Part shown: one piece after another, positions 14,645 to 24,026 of the stretch
How positions within the stretch are numbered: the first letter of the stretch is position 1
How the letters are laid out: every line of letters starts with the position of its first letter
Source of the DNA: Comamonadaceae bacterium UBA2334
GTDB lineage: Bacteria > Pseudomonadota > Gammaproteobacteria > Burkholderiales > Burkholderiaceae_C
Length of the DNA stretch: 41,638 bases
Direction of reading: 5' to 3'
NCBI GenBank assembly: GCA_002344885.1
Contig: DDUQ01000008.1
Location: 1-41,638, forward strand
Translations under genes and position numbers: made by a program
The notes under the pieces: model-generated
The model's input: only the letters and a program-made list of their open reading frames with translations
Databases searched by the model: none
Told to the model about the DNA's origin: nothing

Positions 14645-15673
14645 TCATTCCGAGCCACTTTTAACTGAGAGACTCAACCGCGCAGCTTCTGACGGTACAT
14701 ATTGCAAACAGGACTTCTCTCTCACCACACGCCCACTGCCAACCTTGATGTCGATGCGTTGGCCCCGGGTTCGTGCTGCGGCCACCTGCTTGACTAGTTC
14801 ATCCAATTGGGCGGTGGAGGGTGCTCTCCCCGTCAACCCATGCAACCAGACCCTCAACACATTGGCTTGCCGGGCAGGCGTCAGCTTTCGCAAACCAGCC
14901 AGCGCAGGTGGCTGCCCAATTTGCGCCATGTCTATGCCTGCAAGGTCAACCAACAACTCGCTGGCCTGCCCGCAGTGCCGGGCGGAACGGGACAGCGCAG
15001 CCACGGCACCTGGCGCAGCGGCAATCAAAGCTGGCATGACGTCTTGCCGAAACCGGTTGCGCGCAAAACGCACATCGGCATTGGTGGGGTCATCCACAAA
15101 GGTCCATTGGTGCCGCATTGCAGCAGACCGAAGGACCGACTGTGGCATGCCCAGCAAGGGTCGCCCGAATCTGACTTTGCCCACATTGAAACTGGCAGCC
15201 ATGCCTGCCAGGCCGGCGACACCAGCCCCTCGGGACAAGGCAAGCATGACAGTTTCCGCCTGGTCATTGGCATGTTGTGCGAGCCACACCACATCACACG
15301 ACTGACCCGAAGCACCTGCTTCAAGCAAGGCATAGCGGGCAATGCGTGCCTGCTCCTCCAGGCTGTCTCCGGGCCGAACGTCAATACAGGCTGGCATGAC
15401 GACCAATGGCAAGCCCAAGGTGCGGCACACCTCTGCGCAATGCTGCTCGAAGGCGGGGGCAGCCGCCTGCAACCCATGGTTGACGTGAATGGCCACCACT
15501 GCACCCGGCCACAGCGCCTGTGCAACTTGCAACAGCACAGTGGAGTCCAAGCCACCGCTATAGGCAATTGCCAGCCTTGAACCCGCTGACGGCTCCTGCA
15601 CGCGATGCTGGGCAAACCAGCGCCGAAGAGCGCTGCAAATTTCCGACGTGACCGGGCTGCCGAGCAAGCTCAA
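14645..15673 (-). CDS. tilS: tRNA(Ile)-lysidine synthase TilS
   Basis: PP-loop ATPase that attaches lysine to C34 of the CAU-anticodon tRNA-Ile so that it reads AUA. The ATP-binding motif SGGLDSTVLL lies about residue 39, followed by the family signature VVAIHVNHGLQ and later LAQHANDQAETVMLALSRGAG and FVDDPTNADVRFARN. The length, about 342 residues, is shorter than E. coli TilS, as in other betaproteobacterial forms that lack part of the C-terminal region. The start is uncertain: the TTG at 15673 directly follows the accA stop, while an ATG at 15736 would overlap accA by 59 bp. tRNA-Ser follows after 19 bp. Confidence 0.88.
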   Translation of the reverse strand: MSLLGSPVTSEICSALRRWFAQHRVQEPSAGSRLAIAYSGGLDSTVLLQVAQALWPGAVVAIHVNHGLQAAAPAFEQHCAEVCRTLGLPLVVMPACIDVRPGDSLEEQARIARYALLEAGASGQSCDVVWLAQHANDQAETVMLALSRGAGVAGLAGMAASFNVGKVRFGRPLLGMPQSVLRSAAMRHQWTFVDDPTNADVRFARNRFRQDVMPALIAAAPGAVAALSRSARHCGQASELLVDLAGIDMAQIGQPPALAGLRKLTPARQANVLRVWLHGLTGRAPSTAQLDELVKQVAAARTRGQRIDIKVGSGRVVREKSCLQYVPSEAARLSLSVKSGSE

Positions 15674-15677
15674 AAAC

Positions 15678-16658
15678 TCAGCGCGACCGCTCGGCTTTGG
15701 TGTCCGTGAATCGCCCGTAGCTCTGCAGGCGTGCATAGCGCCTGTCGAGCAATTCTTTGGTCTTCAGGTCGGCCACCTGACGCCAGGCATCGGCCAAGCC
15801 CCGTTTGAGCAGAGTGGCCATCTGCTTCGGATCACGGTGGGCACCCCCAACGGGTTCGTTGACGATCTTGTCAACCAGCCCCAGTGCCTTCAGGCGGTGC
15901 GCTGTGATGCCCAAGGCCTCGGCTGCATCTTCTGCCCGGTCACTGGTTTTCCAGAGTATGGATGCGCAGCCTTCGGGGCTGATGACGGAGTAAACCGAGT
16001 ACTGCAGCATGACGACCTGGTCAGCCACCGAGATGGCCAAAGCCCCCCCCGAGCCACCCTCCCCGATTACCGTGCTGATGATGGGCACCTCCAACTGAGC
16101 CATCTCGAAAATGTTGCGCCCGATGGCTTCTGACTGCCCGCGCTCCTCGGCATCGATGCCAGGGTAAGCGCCGGGCGTATCCACAAATGTGAACACAGGC
16201 AGCTTGAATTTCTCGGCCAGCTTCATCAGGCGCAGCGCTTTCCGGTAACCCTCGGGCTTGGTCATGCCGAAGTTGCGCAGCGCCCGCTCGCGGGTGTCAC
16301 GCCCTTTCTGGTGACCCAGCACCATGCAGGGCTGGCCATTGAAACGGGCAAGCCCCCCGACGATGCTCAAGTCGTCTGCAAAATGCCGATCGCCATGCAG
16401 TTCGACAAAGTGCGTGAACACCTCGCGGATGTAGTCCATGGTGTACGGACGGTCCGGGTGGCGGGCAATTTTGGTGATCTGCCAGGGCGTCAGGTCACTG
16501 TAGACGTCTTTCGTGAGTTGCTGGCTTTTCCGTGCAAGCTGGTCAATTTCGGAAGAGATGTCGACTGCTGACTCAGTCTGCACGTACCGCAGTTCTTCAA
16601 TCTTGGTTTCCAGCTCGGCAATCGGCTGCTCGAAATCAAGATACGTTTTTTTGGCCAA
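15678..16658 (-). CDS. accA: Acetyl-CoA carboxylase carboxyltransferase subunit alpha
   Basis: A 326-residue alpha subunit of the carboxyltransferase that, with AccD, moves CO2 from carboxybiotin to acetyl-CoA to give malonyl-CoA for fatty-acid synthesis. Strong signatures are YSDLTPWQITKIARHPDRPY, ELHGDRHFADD, VLGHQKGRDT, FVDTPGAYPGIDAEERGQSE and IGEGGSGGALAI. The start appears to be TTG at 16658, encoding MAKKTYLDFEQPIAELE; GAGGAG lies seven bases before it and the N-terminus matches the family, so no ATG is needed. tilS follows with four bases between, arguing for co-transcription. Confidence 0.95.
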   Translation of the reverse strand: MAKKTYLDFEQPIAELETKIEELRYVQTESAVDISSEIDQLARKSQQLTKDVYSDLTPWQITKIARHPDRPYTMDYIREVFTHFVELHGDRHFADDLSIVGGLARFNGQPCMVLGHQKGRDTRERALRNFGMTKPEGYRKALRLMKLAEKFKLPVFTFVDTPGAYPGIDAEERGQSEAIGRNIFEMAQLEVPIISTVIGEGGSGGALAISVADQVVMLQYSVYSVISPEGCASILWKTSDRAEDAAEALGITAHRLKALGLVDKIVNEPVGGAHRDPKQMATLLKRGLADAWRQVADLKTKELLDRRYARLQSYGRFTDTKAERSR

Positions 16659-16692
16659 AATGAAACTCCTCAGACTGGTCTGGCGAGCGCCG

Positions 16693-17337
16693 TCAGTAAT
16701 TGACCGGCAAGGGGTCGAGAGACCGCCAAATATACCAAGTCGCCACGGTCGAATAAGGTGCCCAGGATGCAGCGACCTCTTTCACTTCGCTTCTGCTGAC
16801 TGGTTCGCCCGAGTAATAAGCCTGGCTGATGCCATTGATGAGTCCAACATCATCAAGCGGCAACACATTCGGGCGCATGAGGTGAAAAATCAGGAACATC
16901 TCGGCCGTCCACCTGCCGATACCCCGGATGGCAACCAATTCCTGAACGATGGCATCGTCTGGCATGTCTGCCCATGCTTCGACATGCAGGGCACCCGAGG
17001 TGAAATGCAACGACAAATCCACCAGGTATTCGACCTTGCGCGCGCTCAAACCGGCCGCACGCATGTCGTCGACACGAAGTTTGAGCACACCTTCAGGCGA
17101 CAGTGCAGGCGCCAGGGCCTCGAAACGGTTCCAGACCGACTGAGCGGCTTTGACCGATATCTGTTGCCCGACCACGCTGCGCGCCAGTGTGTTGAAAGCA
17201 TTGCCCCTGGACTGCAGAAATGTGCCAGGAAAGCGCTGTATGAGCCGCTTCATCACCCTGTCCCGCTTGGACAGGTGTTTGCACGCATCCAACCAGTATG
17301 CAGGCGCATCGGCCAGCGGCAACACCGAGTCTGCCAT
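16693..17337 (-). CDS. AlkA-like DNA-3-methyladenine glycosylase (HhH-GPD)
   Basis: A 214-residue base-excision repair glycosylase of the helix-hairpin-helix GPD superfamily. The DNA-binding hairpin ELVAIRGIGRWTAEMFLIF lies at residues 133-151 and the catalytic aspartate is in LPLDDVGL, probably D163. The opening signature SVVGQQISVKAA (55-66) is typical of AlkA-type enzymes that remove 3-alkyladenine and related lesions. There is no iron-sulphur cluster Cys set, unlike endonuclease III. The ATG at 17337 starts three bases beyond the cysS stop. It lies between cysS and accA in one minus-strand run. Confidence 0.88.
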   Translation of the reverse strand: MADSVLPLADAPAYWLDACKHLSKRDRVMKRLIQRFPGTFLQSRGNAFNTLARSVVGQQISVKAAQSVWNRFEALAPALSPEGVLKLRVDDMRAAGLSARKVEYLVDLSLHFTSGALHVEAWADMPDDAIVQELVAIRGIGRWTAEMFLIFHLMRPNVLPLDDVGLINGISQAYYSGEPVSRSEVKEVAASWAPYSTVATWYIWRSLDPLPVNY

Positions 17338-17342
17338 GCGGC

Positions 17343-18719
<1,377 letters not shown>

Positions 18720-18810
18720 GGGAAAAGGACACGCTTTGACTGGTCGTCTTTGAAAGTTGGGGCGCCGTTCTGACCAAGTCGTACCGACTCATCACCTGCA
18801 GAATGCCCCC

Positions 18811-18836
18811 TCAGATACAATGAATCAGTATATCGG
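18811..18836. promoter_or_regulatory. Possible overlapping divergent -10 elements
   Basis: In the 196-bp gap between cysS and the TPR gene, GATACAATGAATCAGTATATC gives TACAAT on the plus strand (18816-18821) and TATACT on the minus strand. Both resemble -10 boxes for the divergent genes. The -35 matches are poor, so this is only a candidate. Confidence 0.3.
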
Positions 18837-18915
18837 GCTGGCCGACAACAGTGCTTCTGCGCACCTAACCTAACGGCTGCATCTCGTCCCGCAACCCCTT
18901 GATCCAATCGACAAC

Positions 18916-19944
18916 ATGTTGCCTTTTGCTCGCATTTCCAAACAAGCTCCGCTGAAAGCACCACTGGCGCTGTGCATGTTGTCAGCCGCCCTCTGGATGC
19001 CCGTGGCCCATGCCGATGAGTACGCCGACATCAACAGGCTCATACGTGCCGGACAAAATGCTGACGCTTTGAACAAAGCAGACCAGTACCTGGCCAGCAA
19101 ACCTCGTGACCCCCAGATGCGCTTCCTGAAGGGTGTCATCCTGGCCGAAACCGGCAAAACCGCCGACGCGATCTCAACATTCGTCAAGTTGACCGAAGAA
19201 TTTCCCGAGTTGCCCGAGCCGTACAACAACTTGGCGGTTCTGTATGCCGGACAAAGCCAGTTCGACAAAGCCAGGATTGCACTTGAAATGGCCATACGGA
19301 CCAACCCGAGTTACGCCACAGCCCACGAAAACCTCGGGGATGTCTACGCCAAGCTTGCGAGTCAGGCCTACAGCAAGGCGCTGCAACTCGACAGCAACAA
19401 TGCGGGTGTGCCACCCAAACTGGCACTCATTCGCAACCTCTTCGCACCCGACGCACGGGGAGTGAAGCCCACCCCAACCCCGGCAGCCGCAGCGCCCGTA
19501 CCCACACCCGTGGCTGCACCTGCAGTAGCACAACAAAGGGTGCAGCCACCTGCGCCACCCGCTGCTGAAAAGCCGGCCACACAGGCACCTGCAGCCGTTG
19601 CAGCAGCCAACCCGGAGGTTCAGTCTGCTGTTCAGGAATGGGCCAAAAGCTGGTCTGCCAAGAACATGACGGCTTACCTGGCGGCATACAGCGCCAACTT
19701 TGTGCCCCCCAATGGCAAATCGCGCAAGGATTGGGAACAGGAACGTCGAACGCGCATCACGACGAAAGGCAACATTTCGGTGGACGTGTCTGAACTTGAT
19801 GTTCAAATGTCTGACAACCGTGCAACGGCCGTGTTCAAACAACACTACAAAGCTGGCAGCCTGGTGTCCAACAGCCGCAAGACCCTTGAATTCGCCAAGG
19901 AAAGCGGTCGCTGGCTGATCACCAAAGAAAGCACGGGCGGCTGA
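18916..19944 (+). CDS. Periplasmic TPR protein with Csd6-type C-terminal domain
   Basis: A 342-residue secreted protein. A signal peptide ends near ADEYAD (about residue 33). TPR-like repeats follow (about 35-170: ADALNKADQYLASKPRDPQM, EPYNNLAVLYAGQSQFDKAR, ATAHENLGDVYAKLASQAY), then a Pro/Ala linker and an NTF2-like C-terminal domain (about 235-342: VQEWAKSWSAKNMTAYLAAY, WLITKESTGG). The same C-terminal domain ends the next gene, the YkuD enzyme, 49 bp downstream. I infer that the two act in one envelope process, with this protein as non-catalytic partner. The ATG at 18916 is chosen because it precedes the signal peptide directly. Confidence 0.8.
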   Translation: MLPFARISKQAPLKAPLALCMLSAALWMPVAHADEYADINRLIRAGQNADALNKADQYLASKPRDPQMRFLKGVILAETGKTADAISTFVKLTEEFPELPEPYNNLAVLYAGQSQFDKARIALEMAIRTNPSYATAHENLGDVYAKLASQAYSKALQLDSNNAGVPPKLALIRNLFAPDARGVKPTPTPAAAAPVPTPVAAPAVAQQRVQPPAPPAAEKPATQAPAAVAAANPEVQSAVQEWAKSWSAKNMTAYLAAYSANFVPPNGKSRKDWEQERRTRITTKGNISVDVSELDVQMSDNRATAVFKQHYKAGSLVSNSRKTLEFAKESGRWLITKESTGG

Positions 19945-19993
19945 CTTTCGCCCCTGACGGAACTTTTTCCGTTCTGGACGTCCCTAGACACGC

Positions 19994-21916
19994 ATGCCGC
20001 CTGCAGCGCACTGCCTGCAGCGGAAACGGTCGCACAACCCTACAGTTTCCCCTCAATTGACCCGGAAGTACTTGCTCGGCTTGCTGCTGGCCTTGGCCGT
20101 GCTGGCCCTCCTGGCGACCCAGGCTGCCACGCCATTGCTCGACTGGTATGGCCAGTGGCGAGGTGCTGCCCCGACCTCCATCGAGACAACTGACACGGCC
20201 GGAAGTAGCAACAGCAAGTCACCGGCCAGTGTGACCAGCGATGTCACTGCGGGACGGACCAACACGACGGGTGGCCTGTCTGCCCGCGACCTTCTGGACG
20301 CAACCAGCCTCGGCCCGGACAATGCCGAGACGCGCTTGGTCGGCATTTATGCCCTCATCGAGCAGGGAGACTTCCATGCGGCGTTGCGCAAAGCGCAAGG
20401 CCTGGTTCAAGACCACCCCAACTTCCAATTGGCGCAACTGGTGTATGCAGACCTGTTGCGCTTGCGCTACCGGCCAGACGCACCGCTGTCTGACACCGAC
20501 CACGCGCAACTGCTGAACCTGCGGGCCGAGTCACGCAAACGCCTGGATGCCCTGCGCAACCGGCCTTTGCCTGGCACCATCCCGCACCAGTTTGTGGCGC
20601 TTTCTCCTGCATCCCGCCACGCGATCGCGATTGATGCTTCGCACAGCAGGTTGTACCTTTTTGAGAACCAGGTGTCCCCTCAGGCTGACCGCCAGACCCC
20701 ACCCAACCTGAAACTGGTGGCCGACTTTTTCATCTCGGTGGGCAAATCAGGCATTGACAAAAAGCTGGAAGGTGATGGCCGCACGCCACTGGGCAACTAC
20801 TACATCACTTCGACAAAGGATCGCAAGTCTCTGCCCGCTTTTTATGGTGCAGGCGCATTGCCCATCAATTACCCCAACGCATTCGACAACCGGCAGGGCC
20901 GCACCGGCAGCGGCATCTGGTTACACGGCACGCCTCCCGATCAGTTTGTGCGCGCGCCCCTGGCATCCGACGGGTGCGTCGTCGTCTCCAACCCTGACAT
21001 GCAAAGGCTGCTCGACACGGTGGCACCGCGCACGACTCCTGTGGTCATTGCCGAACAGCTTCAATGGGTGGCTGGCCAAACGCTGGAAGCTGACAGGGTT
21101 GCATTCGAAAGTGTGCTGACGCAATGGCAGGAAGCCCGCAGCAAACTGACTGCTGCCGAGTTGGTCCAAACCTTTGGGCCAACGACGACCCGCGCGTCAG
21201 GCAATGGACAGGGGCCACAACAGCCCGACCTAGCGGTCGCGCCGCATGTCAGGCTGGGCATCACCAATGTGTCACTCCTGCAATCGAGGTTCCCGGAGGC
21301 CAACATGGTGGCCACCTTCGATGAAACCGTCGATGGTGCGGTGACGCCCGTCACTCGTCGCCAATACTGGCTGAAAACCGGAGAGCGCTGGCAAATGTTG
21401 CAGGACACCGTCATTGCCGGTGTACCCTCAGCAGCGCTGAAACGCCCACCGCCACAGCGCGAGACGCAACTGGCCAGTGCCGACCAGGCCAAAACCGCTG
21501 TTGCTCCACCTGAAGCTGCCACCAAGCCGACAGACCGCAAACCTGCCAAACCGGCCGAAGCCGCTGGTTCTGCGGCTGAACAGGCGCGTGTCAGACAAGC
21601 GCTTCAATCATGGACCCGAGCCTGGAGTCAGAAGAACATGCAGGCCTACTTCGGCGCGTACGACAGGACGTTTGATCCACCCGGGGGTTTGTCACGCAAA
21701 GCCTGGGAGAAAGACCGGACAGACCGCATCGTGTACAAATCGAAAATCCGTGTGGAGTTAGACAATGTGCACATCAAAGTTTCGGGCGACACCGCAACTG
21801 CCACTTTCATCCAACGCTACCAGGCCGACCAGCTGAACGTTTCCGGCCGCAAGACACTCAGACTTGTCAAGCGCGGCAACGATTGGCGCATCGCGCAGGA
21901 ATCCATCGGCGGCTGA
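19994..21916 (+). CDS. Csd6-like YkuD protein (L,D-carboxypeptidase/transpeptidase)
   Basis: A 640-residue protein with an N-terminal membrane helix (about 26-46, LLGLLLALAVLALLA), a TPR-like helical region (about 105-195), a YkuD catalytic domain (about 200-360) and a C-terminal NTF2-like domain (about 530-640). The catalytic His is H311 in LHGTPPD and the nucleophile is C328 in SDGCVVVSN. The usual Arg after SxGCxR is Val here. This architecture matches Helicobacter Csd6, an L,D-carboxypeptidase that trims peptidoglycan tetrapeptides and shapes the cell; canonical transpeptidase activity is the alternative. The substrate side is the periplasm. The ATG at 19994 leaves a 25-residue cytoplasmic lead, so a later start is possible. 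Confidence 0.82.
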   Translation: MPPAAHCLQRKRSHNPTVSPQLTRKYLLGLLLALAVLALLATQAATPLLDWYGQWRGAAPTSIETTDTAGSSNSKSPASVTSDVTAGRTNTTGGLSARDLLDATSLGPDNAETRLVGIYALIEQGDFHAALRKAQGLVQDHPNFQLAQLVYADLLRLRYRPDAPLSDTDHAQLLNLRAESRKRLDALRNRPLPGTIPHQFVALSPASRHAIAIDASHSRLYLFENQVSPQADRQTPPNLKLVADFFISVGKSGIDKKLEGDGRTPLGNYYITSTKDRKSLPAFYGAGALPINYPNAFDNRQGRTGSGIWLHGTPPDQFVRAPLASDGCVVVSNPDMQRLLDTVAPRTTPVVIAEQLQWVAGQTLEADRVAFESVLTQWQEARSKLTAAELVQTFGPTTTRASGNGQGPQQPDLAVAPHVRLGITNVSLLQSRFPEANMVATFDETVDGAVTPVTRRQYWLKTGERWQMLQDTVIAGVPSAALKRPPPQRETQLASADQAKTAVAPPEAATKPTDRKPAKPAEAAGSAAEQARVRQALQSWTRAWSQKNMQAYFGAYDRTFDPPGGLSRKAWEKDRTDRIVYKSKIRVELDNVHIKVSGDTATATFIQRYQADQLNVSGRKTLRLVKRGNDWRIAQESIGG

Positions 21917-21966
21917 ACAGCGCCGCCTGCTCAAAACTTCATCCCTGTTTCCATTTGCTTTCGCTC

Positions 21967-22674
21967 ATGACCATGTTTGTTTCGCAGAACCCATCCCTTG
22001 CTCGCAGACTGCTTGTCCGCACTGCTTTGCCCCTGGCCGTCACATGTTTGCTGGCCGGCCCGGCTGTCGCTTCTGAAACCGTCCGGGTGAAGTTGGCCAC
22101 CACAGCTGGCGATATCACGCTGGAGTTGTATCCGGCGCAAGCCCCCAAGACAGTTGAGAATTTTGTGCAGTACGTCAAAGACAAGCATTACGACGGCACG
22201 ATTTTTCATCGGGTGATCGACAATTTCATGGTTCAAGGCGGCGGTTTTGATGCCAGCTATGTTCAGAAAAAAACCCGTGCACCGGTTGTCCACGAAGGTC
22301 GGGAAGCCCTGGCCAAGGGCGGCTTGCGCAACGTTGTCGGCACGGTGGCCATGGCCCGCACAAATGACCCCCAATCGGCCACGGCACAGTTTTTCATCAA
22401 CGTCAAGGACAACGCCTTTCTCGATCCGGTCGTCATTCCGCCGGGCGATCCCGTACCCAAGTTCGAATATCAGGGCCGCACCTACGAAAACACGCCTCGG
22501 GCTGCGTTGATGTCAGCGCCCCAGTTGTTTGGCTACACGGTGTTCGGCAAGGTGATTGCCGGCATGGACGTGGTCAACAAAATCAAGGCCACGCCTACCG
22601 GGGCTGGCGGCCCGTTTCCGTCCGATGTCCCCAAGACTCCCATTCTCATCAACAAAGCCACCCTGGAGAACTGA
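21967..22674 (+). CDS. ppiA: Periplasmic cyclophilin-type peptidyl-prolyl isomerase
   Basis: A 235-residue cyclophilin that speeds cis-trans isomerisation of prolyl bonds in exported proteins. The N-terminus is a signal peptide ending near LLAGPAVASET. Cyclophilin motifs are VENFVQYVKDKHYDGTIFHR, IDNFMVQGGGF, AMARTNDPQSATAQFFINV and GYTVFGKVIAGMDVV. The ATG at 21967 (MTMFVSQ) begins just before the signal peptide; upstream starts in the same frame would overlap the preceding gene. It is followed after three bases by a cytoplasmic paralogue, ppiB. Confidence 0.9.
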   Translation: MTMFVSQNPSLARRLLVRTALPLAVTCLLAGPAVASETVRVKLATTAGDITLELYPAQAPKTVENFVQYVKDKHYDGTIFHRVIDNFMVQGGGFDASYVQKKTRAPVVHEGREALAKGGLRNVVGTVAMARTNDPQSATAQFFINVKDNAFLDPVVIPPGDPVPKFEYQGRTYENTPRAALMSAPQLFGYTVFGKVIAGMDVVNKIKATPTGAGGPFPSDVPKTPILINKATLEN

Positions 22675-22677
22675 ACC

Positions 22678-23187
22678 ATGAGCAACCCGCAAGTCGAACT
22701 GCACATCGCCAACCAAGGCACCATTACCCTCGAGCTGGATGCCGAAAAGGCCCCCAAATCCACAGCCAACTTTCTGGCCTATGTGGCCAAAGGTCATTAC
22801 GACGGCACCATTTTTCACCGCGTGATGGACGGCTTCATGATCCAGGGCGGCGGCTTTGAACCCGGCATGAAGCAAAAGGGGACCGATGCCCCCATTGACA
22901 ACGAAGCCAATAACGGGCTGAAAAACAGCGTTTACACCATTGCCATGGCTCGAACCAACGACCCGCATTCGGCGACGGCCCAGTTTTTCATCAACGTGAC
23001 CGACAACGGCTTCTTGAACCACACCTCGCCCACACCCAGTGGTTGGGGCTATGCCGTGTTTGGCAAAGTGGTGGCCGGCACCGAAGTGGTGGATGCCATT
23101 CGGAAAGTGCCGACCGGTCGCAGCGGTTTTCACGAAAACGTGCCAAAAACAGACGTGGTCATCACCAAAGCCGTGAAGGTAGCCTGA
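22678..23187 (+). CDS. ppiB: Cytoplasmic cyclophilin-type peptidyl-prolyl isomerase
   Basis: A 169-residue cyclophilin without a signal peptide, normal length for PpiB. Motifs: TANFLAYVAKGHYDGTIFHR, MDGFMIQGGGF, IAMARTNDPHSATAQFFINV, GYAVFGKVVAGTEVVD. It is similar along its length to the preceding ppiA, so the pair probably arose by duplication with a signal peptide added or lost. lpxH follows after three bases, so ppiA-ppiB-lpxH form one operon. Confidence 0.93.
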   Translation: MSNPQVELHIANQGTITLELDAEKAPKSTANFLAYVAKGHYDGTIFHRVMDGFMIQGGGFEPGMKQKGTDAPIDNEANNGLKNSVYTIAMARTNDPHSATAQFFINVTDNGFLNHTSPTPSGWGYAVFGKVVAGTEVVDAIRKVPTGRSGFHENVPKTDVVITKAVKVA

Positions 23188-23190
23188 CAC

Positions 23191-23958
23191 GTGACGACCC
23201 CGCCAGTGCTGGCTGCGCCTGAAAGCTGGCAGACACTGGCTTTCCTGTCCGACGTCCACCTGCATCCGTCGGACACTGCCACTTGCCAGGCCTGGCAGGC
23301 GGCCCTGCAAAGCGGCGACTGGGATGCCCTGTTCATTCTGGGTGACCTGTTTGAAGTGTGGGTTGGTGACGATGTGATGGACGACCCTGACCAGGGGGCT
23401 TTCTGGCAAACCTGCGCCCGGTCACTGTTCGCCGCAAGCAACCGTGCGCCGGTGTTTTTTTTGCCCGGCAACCGCGACTTTTTGGTCGGCCCCCGGCTGC
23501 TGGCCGCAGCCGGCATGACCCTGCTCGCCGACCCCACCGTGCTGCAATGGGGGGAACAGCGGTGGGTGCTGTCGCATGGCGATGCCTTATGCCTCTCGGA
23601 TGCCCCTTACCAGGCCTTCCGGGCGGAAGTGCGCGGTGCAAACTGGCAAAGCCAGTTTCTTGCGCAAACGTTGGACGTTCGTTTGGCGATGGCGCGGCGC
23701 ATGCGCGACGCGAGCGAACAACGCAAAGCCAGTGCACTGGCGTGGAGCGATGTCGACGCACTCGCCGCCAACCAACTGCTGGAGGATTGCCACGCCAGCA
23801 TGCTCATGCATGGGCACACGCACATGCCGGCCACACATGCCCTGGGCGAAGGACGGCTGCGACATGTCCTGACCGACTGGGATGCCACGGGTAACCCACC
23901 CCGCGGGGATGTGTTGCGCATGCGAAAGGGCGAGCCGATTATTCCGCCCCCCGCTTGA
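23191..23958 (+). CDS. lpxH: UDP-2,3-diacylglucosamine diphosphatase LpxH
   Basis: A 255-residue calcineurin-like metallophosphoesterase that hydrolyses UDP-2,3-diacylglucosamine to lipid X in lipid A synthesis, at the cytoplasmic face of the inner membrane. Metal-site motifs in order: FLSDVHLHP (about 18-26), ILGDLFEVWVGDD (about 49-61), PGNRDFLVG, LSHGDALCL and MHGHTHMPATH. The start is a GTG at 23191, three bases after ppiB. The 3' end faces the DUF349 gene, with a hairpin terminator between them. Confidence 0.92.
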   Translation: MTTPPVLAAPESWQTLAFLSDVHLHPSDTATCQAWQAALQSGDWDALFILGDLFEVWVGDDVMDDPDQGAFWQTCARSLFAASNRAPVFFLPGNRDFLVGPRLLAAAGMTLLADPTVLQWGEQRWVLSHGDALCLSDAPYQAFRAEVRGANWQSQFLAQTLDVRLAMARRMRDASEQRKASALAWSDVDALAANQLLEDCHASMLMHGHTHMPATHALGEGRLRHVLTDWDATGNPPRGDVLRMRKGEPIIPPPA

Positions 23959-23982
23959 GCGCAAAAAATATGAACTAAATTG

Positions 23983-24015
23983 GCATCTATCGCTTATAAA
24001 TAAAGCGATAGATGC
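23983..24015. terminator. Bidirectional terminator-like hairpin (AT-rich repeat)
   Basis: GCATCTATCGCTT (23983-23995) and AAGCGATAGATGC (24003-24015) form a perfect 13-bp stem. TATATTTTTATT follows on the plus strand and an A-run (T on minus) flanks the other side. It lies between the convergent ends of lpxH and the DUF349 gene. The sequence belongs to an AT-rich repeat family also seen before ribBA. Confidence 0.7.
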
Positions 24016-24026
24016 TATATTTTTAT

